The translations under genes were made by a program, and so were the position numbers. Source: Paulinella micropora (taxonomy: Eukaryota > Cercozoa > Imbricatea > Euglyphida > Paulinellidae). Taken from it: 22,500 bases of DNA. The first letter of the stretch is position 1. Each line of letters begins with the position of its first letter. Below the pieces are notes generated by a model. That model worked only from the letters and a program-made list of their open reading frames with translations. It searched no databases and had not been told where the DNA came from. The stretch lies in contig WBZZ01002937.1 in assembly GCA_019918135.1 (NCBI GenBank), positions 75,001 to 97,500 on the forward strand, written 5' to 3'. Shown here piece after piece: positions 1-7,652 of this stretch.

Positions 1-2
1 GG

Positions 3-1436
3 GCTTTTAGTTCTCATTTCTTTGGCAGACAGAGGTCGGCGGAGGGCCATTGGGTGGACCAACATGAATTAGCAGCTGATGGTCTCCCAGGAGATGGCTA
101 TGGAAAGTTCATGTCAAAGAATCGATTCGAACTCATTTTACAGTGTCTGAAATTTGGGCCAGAACCTACCTCCGATGATCCCTTCTTACCTGTACGGTTT
201 ATGATGGAACAGTTTGGTTGGCAGTTCAATGTAGCCATTATCCCCGGCCCATGCTTCACTGTTGACGAATCCATGGGCAAATGGACAGGCAAGGAGATGC
301 CTGGTCAAGTGTATGTACCACGTAAACCAATCCCCCTTGGAAGGGAATACCATACCGCCTGCGATGTAACAACGGGAATTTGTATTGCTCTTGAATGTGT
401 GGAAGGGAAGGATCGGGATCGCAATAAGGAAGGAGTACAACAGTGGGGTGTTACCATAGCAACAACGCTGCGTTTGGCCAAACCATGGCATGGAACAGGG
501 CGTCTGATAGTAGGCGACTCTTGGTTCGCCAGTGTCAAGACTGCACTAGCATGTAAAGCTGTTGGCCTCGATTTTACTGGCATGGTGAAGACTGCCACCG
601 TCAACTTTCCCAAACTTACTTTGTGGCATGCCAGGGGCAACAACAAAGGGGATTTGGCAGGTGCGGTTTGTATTAAGGATGGCATTCCCTTGCTTGCTGT
701 TAATCAAAATGATCATAATATGCAACAAATTATTGCTACATGTGGCACTACTTTAGCTGGCAAACCGCGGGAAGCTAGGTTCAGTACCAAAACAGCCTTC
801 GTTCCCCGTTGTGATGTTGTGGCAAAGTATTATGAGTGTTTCAACAGCGTTGATCGCTTCAATTCTTTACGCCATGGGCATGGATCAATGAATTTCAATG
901 TGATTGTGCGAGACTGGACAATCAATGACTTTCTGATCTTGTTGGACTTCGCCATGACGAACGCGTACTTGCATTTCCTTCGTTTTAGCACCACACAGAG
1001 TGCCAATTACCTTCGTTCGAAAGGCACCACCAGGCCAGGGTTCTTCAAGCATTTGGTGGCAAACGGCTTGCTTGTAAGCAAAACTTTCTCGGAAGTAGAC
1101 TGGGCTATGTTGAGTCCAGAATCAGAGAACCTGCGAGGGCCCAAACCGAATGAACCGCACATGAAGCTGGTCATGTATCCACTGTTTGATATGTCCGATG
1201 CTATTCGACGCAAAAGGGAAGCAGGGGAGGAGTTCAATCAGTCAACGCAGAGGCCGAAACGCAGGCGCTGTAAAGTATGTAAGTACGTGCATGGAAAGGC
1301 GGACGGGTCTCTCACTTCATTTTACTGCGAAACCTGCGGCCCCGAAATGGCATTGTGTGGCACAAAGGGTCGTGCATGTCATGGATGGCACATAAAGCAT
1401 GGAGATCCAAAAGAAAAAGAAAAAGGGCTCATGTAA
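3..1436 (+). CDS. piggyBac-type transposase (DDE_Tnp_1_7), 5' end outside window
   Basis: This is a piggyBac-family DDD transposase, which cuts and pastes DNA at TTAA sites in the nucleus. The frame is open from base 3, so the gene starts left of the window and the GTG at 54 is not a believable start. Counting from that GTG, the catalytic acids fit D71 (FTVDESM), D155 (IVGDSWF) and D267 (NSVDRFN). The Y-x-PRKP stretch after the first Asp is typical of the family. The C-terminus, from about residue 399, is a Cys/His-rich finger (CKVC, CETC, CHGWH), as in piggyBac elements that bind their own ends. No introns or internal stops are seen. It lies in host-type DNA and shows no link to the Polinton-like element. 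The family call is strong; whether it is an active element or a domesticated copy cannot be told. Confidence 0.88.
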   Translation, partial: AFSSHFFGRQRSAEGHWVDQHELAADGLPGDGYGKFMSKNRFELILQCLKFGPEPTSDDPFLPVRFMMEQFGWQFNVAIIPGPCFTVDESMGKWTGKEMPGQVYVPRKPIPLGREYHTACDVTTGICIALECVEGKDRDRNKEGVQQWGVTIATTLRLAKPWHGTGRLIVGDSWFASVKTALACKAVGLDFTGMVKTATVNFPKLTLWHARGNNKGDLAGAVCIKDGIPLLAVNQNDHNMQQIIATCGTTLAGKPREARFSTKTAFVPRCDVVAKYYECFNSVDRFNSLRHGHGSMNFNVIVRDWTINDFLILLDFAMTNAYLHFLRFSTTQSANYLRSKGTTRPGFFKHLVANGLLVSKTFSEVDWAMLSPESENLRGPKPNEPHMKLVMYPLFDMSDAIRRKREAGEEFNQSTQRPKRRRCKVCKYVHGKADGSLTSFYCETCGPEMALCGTKGRACHGWHIKHGDPKEKEKGLM

Positions 1437-1680
1437 GGTCATTTCTATAACCATATCCAGTTGGATACAACTTCAATTTGTACTTAATTGCAGGGAGCGG
1501 GTACGAGCGACAAGGACAGTTTATAACTTTTGTATTAAATTTTTCTAAGCTTTGAGTCCAATCGAATAATATTATAACAAATTTTTTATAATTAAATATA
1601 ATTTCATTATTTTTTCCAGTCGTTGAAAGTACTTTAATATCATATCCAATTGGATACCGGGCACGGGAACTTAACAAACT
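1437..1680. repeat. Non-coding AT-rich spacer with two copies of a palindromic 17-mer
   Basis: After the transposase stop there is about 240 bp of AT-rich DNA with no gene. CATATCCAGTTGGATAC at 1452-1468 and CATATCCAATTGGATAC at 1641-1657 differ at one base. The second contains a perfect 14-bp palindrome (1643-1656). They may be subterminal binding sites of the adjacent transposon, but no terminal inverted repeat or flanking TTAA pair could be assigned. Confidence 0.5.
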
Positions 1681-1695
1681 TTATTATTATTATTA

Positions 1696-1758
<63 letters not shown>
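1681..1758. repeat. (ATT)n microsatellite, array 1
   Basis: About 26 ATT units with one G substitution early in the run. Long open frames here are runs of Ile, Tyr or Leu and are not genes. The stretch from 1759 to 1930 that follows is unique sequence with no supported gene. Confidence 0.97.
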
Positions 1759-1930
1759 GGGAGTACATAGGCCATCGGTCCCTTCCATGGGCTGATTGGT
1801 ATAAAGCTCCTAGAGTAATGTTCTATGCCGTCACTTCCTTTATTCCACCGATTGGTGTGGAGACTTTCCTTATGGAATGGAGGACTGGATGCGCATGGCC
1901 TTTTGGCTCAGCAATTGGCAGGAGATACAC

Positions 1931-2089
<159 letters not shown>

Positions 2090-2194
2090 GCGGGGGTGTC
2101 ATTAGAGCCTATCGTCAATTCTTCGTACTACCCTCACGGGTGAGACGATGGAGGCGCATGTGCAGATTAGCATCAGCCATTGACAGAGAAGCAC
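2090..2194. repeat. 105-bp interspersed unit, copy 1
   Basis: It starts with GCGGGGGTGTCATTAGAG and ends with GACAGAGAAGCAC. Another full copy lies at 2822-2926 and a 3' partial copy at 2472-2519, each followed by an ATT array. About six bases differ between the full copies. This suggests local duplication of a unit plus microsatellite, or repeated insertion of one retroelement whose tail seeds ATT. I do not recognise the repeat family. Confidence 0.8.
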
Positions 2195-2471
<277 letters not shown>

Positions 2472-2519
2472 GATGGAGGCGCATGTGCAGATTTGCATCA
2501 GCCATTGACAGAGAAGCAC
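2472..2519. repeat. 105-bp interspersed unit, partial copy 2 (3' half only)
   Basis: It matches the last 48 bp of the full unit, from GATGGAGGCGCATGTGCAG to GAGAAGCAC. The 5' half is missing and replaced by the preceding ATT array. Confidence 0.8.
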
Positions 2520-2523
2520 GCAC

Positions 2524-2750
<227 letters not shown>

Positions 2751-2821
2751 CGATTCCCGTCGGTGCCACCAGTATTTTCATTGAACATACCGGTCCGTCT
2801 GGAAGTGTTGGAACTGCCCTT

Positions 2822-2926
2822 GCGGGGGTGTCATTAGAGCTTATCGTCAATTCTTTGTACTCCCCTCACGGGTGAGACGATGGAGGCGCATGTGCAGAAA
2901 TGCATCAGCCATTGACAGAGAAGCAC
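2822..2926. repeat. 105-bp interspersed unit, copy 3
   Basis: Full-length copy of the unit at 2090-2194. Differences are scattered, with three of them together near the GCAGAAATGCATC segment. Confidence 0.8.
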
Positions 2927-3875
<949 letters not shown>

Positions 3876-3951
3876 TACTTTAATATATTACAACGCTACT
3901 TTGCTAATATCTAATATTAATAATATAAGGGTCACAGTCTAGAAGATGATT

Positions 3952-3999
3952 ACCGCTTTTTTAGGGTCATTTTCAAGAAAATGCCCTTTAAAAAGCGGT
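3952..3999. repeat. Long imperfect palindrome (23-bp arms) near the element's left end
   Basis: ACCGCTTTTTTAGGG at 3952-3966 pairs with the complementary arm ending in AAAAAGCGGT at 3999. Counting base by base gives 23 facing positions with two mismatches, one G-T pair and a two-base loop (3975-3976). The interior GGGTCATTTTC/GAAAATGCCC is itself nearly palindromic. It could be a recombinase or replication-protein site, or a hairpin relic of the end. Confidence 0.75.
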
Positions 4000-4201
4000 C
4001 TTTTCGGACCAAATCGCCATTTTTCACATCATAAGAAATTAAAGAGAAATCAAGAGGAAATCAAGAAGGAAGCGAAAAGTAAGAAGGAAATTACCTAAGC
4101 AGTCGTCGCCTCCTCCACCAACATCCACCTACCATCACACATACTGTATGAGGTAGGGTTTTTATAGTCTCCCACGACTGTTTTTTGTTTTGTTTTTGTT
4201 T

Positions 4202-4446
4202 TTGTCATTGCCCGCGAAGGGACTAAATATTGTTGTCATCGCCCGCGAAGGGACTAAATATTTTTGTTATTTCCCGCAGAGGGGATAGATATTGTTGTAG
4301 ATATTGTTGTAAGTATTTTCAATTATTTCCCTTGATGAAGGGGGTTCAGCATCAATATTTCCCTCAATGGAGGGGGTTTAGCATATTATTGTAAATATTT
4401 CCCTCAATGGAGGGGTTTAGCATTTCCCGCAGAGGGGAGTAAATAT
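4202..4446. repeat. Seven short CCC...GGG hairpin repeats in the terminal region
   Basis: Units lie at 4202-4230, 4233-4261, 4270-4293, 4326-4355, 4356-4386, 4395-4423 and 4423-4446. Each has an AT-rich edge, a CCC-containing arm, a 4-5 base loop, a GGG-containing arm, then usually TAAATAT, TAGATATT or TTTAGCAT. The first two differ by one base. The arms CCCTT/AAGGG and CCCTC/GAGGG show a compensatory pair change, which suggests that the fold is maintained. The array resembles iterons or binding-site arrays in element termini; its role is unknown. Confidence 0.7.
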
Positions 4447-4457
4447 GAAATCAATTA

Positions 4458-4982
4458 TTTTTTGCGACCTCACCGTAATGCCCTATTCATATTCGGGCTT
4501 CCCTCATTTAAATCATTTATTTGTTTTACCATTAAACAAGCTTTTGTGAAAGTAGCACCCTTATCTATGAGTGCTTCTACTTTTTCAATATCTTCACTAT
4601 CTATCAGTCCTCTATTCTGTTTCTTCCAATGTTTCATCAATCTTCTTTCTCCTTCAATCTGTCTCATTCTCTTCTTCTTTCTTCGCTCTTCCATTAAGTC
4701 TTCTTCAATCTCGCATTGCTCTTTCTTCTCCTCATTCAATACATAGTCAATCGCTCCAAGTCTTTCTTTCTTTTTATTCAATGCTGTCTTCATCTCTTCA
4801 ATCATCTGTTCGTCTTTCTCAATCTCTTTCATCGCTTTTATTTTCATTTCGCTTAATTTTTTCGTGTTATATCTATGGTCTTCAAACTGTTCAATCCATT
4901 CTTCCTTACCCTTTATGAAATTTGGTATGAGATTAATAGACATATGAGGGTTTATTGTTTACGAGTGAGGTCCGCACAAAAA
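4458..4982. repeat. Imperfect inverted repeat flanking the coiled-coil gene
   Basis: TTTTTTGCGACCTCACCGTAA at 4458-4478 is inverted at 4959-4982 as TTACGAGTGAGG followed by TCCGCACAAAAA, with small insertions. The pair brackets exactly one gene. It may be the footprint of a small inserted cassette or a pair of protein-binding sites. Confidence 0.5.
4470..4943 (-). CDS. Hypothetical highly charged coiled-coil protein
   Basis: 157 residues, starting at an ATG (4941-4943) and ending with TGA. I do not recognise a family. From about residue 25 to 115 it is almost entirely Glu, Lys, Arg, Met and Ile in a heptad-like pattern, so a long coiled coil is likely. The last 40 residues (from GLIDSEDIEKVEALIDKGA) look like a small helical domain. 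No signal peptide or membrane segment is seen. It is the first element gene inside the terminal region and is bracketed by an imperfect inverted repeat (4458-4478 and 4959-4982) that overlaps its stop codon. That bracket could mark it as a cargo cassette, but this is only an inference. Confidence 0.65.
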   Translation of the reverse strand: MSINLIPNFIKGKEEWIEQFEDHRYNTKKLSEMKIKAMKEIEKDEQMIEEMKTALNKKKERLGAIDYVLNEEKKEQCEIEEDLMEERRKKKRMRQIEGERRLMKHWKKQNRGLIDSEDIEKVEALIDKGATFTKACLMVKQINDLNEGSPNMNRALR

Positions 4983-5240
4983 GCAAGAAAACGAAGCAAA
5001 CGAGAAAAACATTTGCTCATTTGCTCAAAATTCTGAGCATTCGTGCAAAAAAATAAAAAAAAAACTGCAGTTTCGCCCGCAATTTACGATAAAAATTATT
5101 GCGATGACCATTTCGGCCCTGTGGTCCCCTAAATAAAAAAAGGGAAATTGCTAAAAAACTGACAACCCAAACCAAAATCACGTGCCAAGAAAAAAGAATT
5201 CTCGTCAGTCTCCCAAAATCTCCCAAGTTGAGAAGAGGGA

Positions 5241-5822
5241 ATGGACCAGCTGGTGGACATTTTCAACGATGCGAAGCTGGACGCCCCAACCGACCCAGCC
5301 CCTGGCCAAGCCGACCCCGCCCCAACCCCTGACCAGCCAGCCCCAGCCGACCCAGCCCCTGGCCAAGCCGACCCCGACCCAGCCCCTGGCCAGCCAGCCC
5401 CAGCCGAGCCCGCCCCTGGCCAGCCAGCCCCAGCCGACCCAGCCCCTGGCCAGCCAGCCCCAGCCATCCCAGGACCCTGGGTAAAGTACGAAAATATACC
5501 AGATGATACAAAGTATTTTGTAGTCCAACTCTCACTCGGGTTCGTTATGGCGGATAAGAAAGTGAAGATGGCGAGAAAGAAAAGTGAAATGAAGAGTGAG
5601 CCAGGGCACATTTATTGCACCGCCGAGATTGATAATGGAATACTGAACCCTGTAAGCCAGCAATTTTTCATAGTGAGTGCGGGAGAAGGTGAGGACGAAG
5701 ATGTCAGTATCTTTCCTTCTCTCACCTCAATTCACAAAAAGTATAGGAGTGAAATGAAAAAAATCAACTACATTCTTCCAATTTCAGGCAACTGGAAGAT
5801 GGCATACCCCCGTAAACTTTAA
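5241..5822 (+). CDS. Hypothetical protein with Pro/Ala-rich PAPGQ repeats
   Basis: 193 residues from an ATG at 5241. Residues 1-15 are a short ordinary segment, about 16-75 are a low-complexity run of PAPGQ, PAPAD and PAPAE units, and about 76-193 are an ordinary domain starting at PGPWVKYE that I do not recognise. The repeat is GC-rich and made of near-identical 30-bp units, unlike the AT-rich neighbours, so it probably expanded by slippage. It would be an extended linker or stalk. It converges on the integrase, with only 4 bp between the two stop codons. There is no signal peptide. Upstream, 4944-5240 (about 300 bp) holds no gene; it has a small inverted repeat TGCTCA/TGAGCA near 5026-5039 and poly-A tracts. 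Confidence 0.65.
   Translation: MDQLVDIFNDAKLDAPTDPAPGQADPAPTPDQPAPADPAPGQADPDPAPGQPAPAEPAPGQPAPADPAPGQPAPAIPGPWVKYENIPDDTKYFVVQLSLGFVMADKKVKMARKKSEMKSEPGHIYCTAEIDNGILNPVSQQFFIVSAGEGEDEDVSIFPSLTSIHKKYRSEMKKINYILPISGNWKMAYPRKL
5290..5470. repeat. GC-rich tandem repeat coding for the Pro/Ala stretch
   Basis: Units such as CCAGCCCCTGGCCAG and CCAGCCCCAGCCGACC repeat with a period of about 30 bp. They keep the reading frame. Base composition contrasts sharply with the rest of the element. Confidence 0.85.
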
Positions 5823-5826
5823 AAGC

Positions 5827-6810
5827 TTACAACTCCAACTTTTCAACTTTCTTTTTTTCTCTTTTGCTAGTCCTGATATTCTCTGGTTGTATGTCTTCAC
5901 GGTTTAATAATTCCTTTGTTTTTTTCGCTTTTGTTAAATCTTTAACTTGTTCGTTAATTTGCTTTTCTTCGTCAGCCGGTTTATCAAATTTGGTCTTTAA
6001 TATTTCCCTCGGACTGACTAGCTCGTCTGAATTTAATATTAATTTGAAACCGGAACGGCCTACTACGGTGTAAATCTGCTTGCTGTATTGTCGGCCCCCT
6101 TTTGAAAATAAATTTCTTTTTAATTCCTTTCTCACTCTATCTCCATTTTCAAATTCGTCTACTAAACCATCCCGTTGAATTCGTTGTTTATTTTTATTTA
6201 CACCCTTAAATACATCAATCGGTCTATTTGGAATTGTTTTATGAAATCGCATATTATAAGCATCTACCATATCTTCAATCCAAGAAAGCCAATCAAAATT
6301 ACCATTAGTTTCGAATAGAATGTCAAGCCACCGCCGTATCGTCCGTATTACTCTATCTACGATAGCAAGAGCCCGATGGTCACCCACTTCAACTGTCCTA
6401 TGGTCAATATTATTCTCTCTAAAATAATCCTTAACCATTCCTTTATATTCACTTCCACTGTCGGTAGTAATGCTTTCCGTTGTATATGGTATTGATTTTA
6501 AAGCCATATAAACTTCTTTCGCAGTTTTGTTTTTAAGCGGTTTAATTATTAAAAATCGGCTGTGAGTGTCAATCCAAAATAACATCCAAGCATATCCTTT
6601 ATTTCCTTTCTTGTCTTTAAGTTTTGACATATCCGCCAAATCTACAAATACTTGTTTAAGTGGTTTGTCCGCCCATATCGTATTCCATTTATCGGTCGGT
6701 AATCTTTTTTGGTAATGAATTTCAAGTGCTTGTTGTTCCTTTCTTTCATCCTCGTCATCTACAACTTCATCCGTGCTATTGTTTTGCGGATTGCTGTGTT
6801 TGTGGTCCAT
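5827..6810 (-). CDS. Retrovirus-like integrase (rve family) of the Polinton-like element
   Basis: 327 residues from an ATG at 6808-6810. It would insert the element into host DNA by strand transfer. The RNase H-like core spans about residues 50-215: D57 in VFVDLADMS, D117 in ITTDSGSEYKG, and D152 in AIVDRVIRTIRR. The third acid has the spacing and context of the usual Glu but is Asp. A beta-rich C-terminal domain follows (about 230-280, from GDRVRKELKRN to VSPREILK), then a charged tail. The N-terminal HHCC zinc finger seen in many integrases is absent, as is a clear chromodomain. It lies 20 bp downstream of the small zinc-finger gene on the same strand. The reading frame is intact. Confidence 0.9.
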   Translation of the reverse strand: MDHKHSNPQNNSTDEVVDDEDERKEQQALEIHYQKRLPTDKWNTIWADKPLKQVFVDLADMSKLKDKKGNKGYAWMLFWIDTHSRFLIIKPLKNKTAKEVYMALKSIPYTTESITTDSGSEYKGMVKDYFRENNIDHRTVEVGDHRALAIVDRVIRTIRRWLDILFETNGNFDWLSWIEDMVDAYNMRFHKTIPNRPIDVFKGVNKNKQRIQRDGLVDEFENGDRVRKELKRNLFSKGGRQYSKQIYTVVGRSGFKLILNSDELVSPREILKTKFDKPADEEKQINEQVKDLTKAKKTKELLNREDIQPENIRTSKREKKKVEKLEL

Positions 6811-6830
6811 CTAATACTTAATGCTTTATC

Positions 6831-7058
6831 CTAAAATATTAATCTTTCTTCTTTTTCTATTTCAAAACAATAATTAGAACAAAACTCATAAGTATAAAAT
6901 CGGTCGAATGTATCGTCAATTGCTGTAATCTGTCTGTTAGCTAAGCACAAGCTCAATCCACACACATAACAGCTATTGAAGTCATACTCAAAACGATTAT
7001 ATAGATAGTCCATAATGTGTAAGCGAACATCTAATGGTAGGTTTTTTATCTTACTCAT
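6831..7058 (-). CDS. Small F-box-like plus FCS-type zinc-finger protein
   Basis: 75 residues if started at the ATG at 7058. An upstream in-frame ATG at 7079 would overlap the preceding gene's stop (7064-7066), and a TTCTAATATATATG motif sits right at the inner ATG, so I prefer the inner start. The N-terminus (NLPLDVRLHIMDYL) resembles the first helix of an F-box. Cys30, Cys33 and Cys38, then an FCS motif (Cys60) and Cys64, form a likely zinc-binding module similar to FCS-like or MYM-type fingers. F-box proteins recruit substrates to ubiquitin ligases, so a host-manipulation role is conceivable, but the protein is too short to be sure of either domain. Confidence 0.6.
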   Translation of the reverse strand: MSKIKNLPLDVRLHIMDYLYNRFEYDFNSCYVCGLSLCLANRQITAIDDTFDRFYTYEFCSNYCFEIEKEERLIF

Positions 7059-7063
7059 ATATA

Positions 7064-7576
7064 TTAGAACTTCAAACATATTTTAGATGTATCATTGTTT
7101 TCTTTTTTTGGTTCCTCGGGTTGTTGATTATAAACATTAACTGATATGTTTGATTTCTTACCTTTACCCTTCTTAGGCTGTTCCTCTTCCTCGCTTTCCT
7201 CGCTCTCACTTTCACTCTCTTCTAATTCAGGCAGTTTCTTTTTTACCACTTTCTTCGCCCTTTTCTGTTTGGTCTTCAATTTCATTCCAGCAACCCGACG
7301 GGCAACGATATCGGCAAAGTCTTGTTCGACCTCTTCATCAGAACTGCTTTCCTCACTTTTTTCGCCATCACGCCCCTCAATCATATCCTTCGCCAACTGC
7401 TTCTTAGTAATGTGGTCCATCTTTTCATCATTAGTCATTTCTTTAACATTCTTAGCCTCTTCCTCCGCGAGTAATTCCCTCGCCCTCTCAATCTTTCTTT
7501 GCTTAGCCTGTTGCTTCTTAGCCTCCCACCCCTTTTCAAGATTTTTCATAGCGACCTCTCTATTACCTCTTGGCAT
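7064..7576 (-). CDS. Hypothetical highly charged protein
   Basis: 170 residues from an ATG at 7574-7576. I do not recognise a family. Residues 1-70 are Lys/Glu-rich and probably helical. Residues about 72-86 are an acidic Ser/Glu/Asp run. About 95-115 is a basic patch (KTKQKRAKKVVKKK) that could be a nuclear localisation signal. A second acidic run (ESESEESEEEEQ) and a basic GKGKK patch follow. The protein is probably disordered and could bind DNA or pack the genome. It is divergent from the fibre gene, with about 76 bp between the starts, and upstream of the zinc-finger and integrase genes on the same strand, which suggests a left-arm minus-strand cluster. Confidence 0.65.
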   Translation of the reverse strand: MPRGNREVAMKNLEKGWEAKKQQAKQRKIERARELLAEEEAKNVKEMTNDEKMDHITKKQLAKDMIEGRDGEKSEESSSDEEVEQDFADIVARRVAGMKLKTKQKRAKKVVKKKLPELEESESESEESEEEEQPKKGKGKKSNISVNVYNQQPEEPKKENNDTSKICLKF

Positions 7577-7652
7577 TTTATAACGTGTTTATATTATTAT
7601 ACAAAATAATATTATTTAGTTTTTATTAATAAACTAATTATATAGCGGTTCA
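7577..7652. promoter_or_regulatory. AT-rich bidirectional promoter region
   Basis: A 76-bp gap between divergent starts at 7576 (minus) and 7653 (plus). It contains TATA-like sequences on both strands, including TTATATAG at 7638-7645 just before the plus-strand ATG and a TATAATAATATAA-type run for the minus strand. It likely drives both genes. Confidence 0.5.

Larger units (their letters stand above)
3930..4460. mobile_element. Probable left terminal region of the Polinton-like element
   Basis: Between the last microsatellite and the first element gene lies about 530 bp of non-coding DNA rich in inverted and tandem repeats: a long hairpin at 3952-3999, nested inverted repeats at 4100-4180 and seven short hairpin units at 4202-4446. 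Polintons carry terminal inverted repeats of a few hundred base pairs, so position and content fit a terminal region. The exact left end is uncertain; AGGGTCACAG at 3928-3937 is only one candidate. The matching right repeat would be outside the window. Confidence 0.5.

Noticed and set aside
1437..1660. Complete piggyBac transposon with right terminal repeat
   Set aside because: No terminal inverted repeat with a flanking TTAA pair could be identified, and the left part is outside the window.
4149..4170. TGAGGTAGG...TTATAGTCT, resembling the let-7 microRNA
   Set aside because: It has a gap and mismatches against let-7, no suitable precursor hairpin with the right arm pairing, and lies in the terminal region of a mobile element. 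Chance similarity is more likely.
4202..4446. CRISPR-like array
   Set aside because: Units are short hairpins with variable length and almost no spacers, and no cas genes are present.
5129..5535. Minus-strand and alternative-frame open frames across the Pro/Ala repeat
   Set aside because: They are shadows of the GC-rich repeat; only the plus-strand frame from 5241 continues into ordinary protein sequence.
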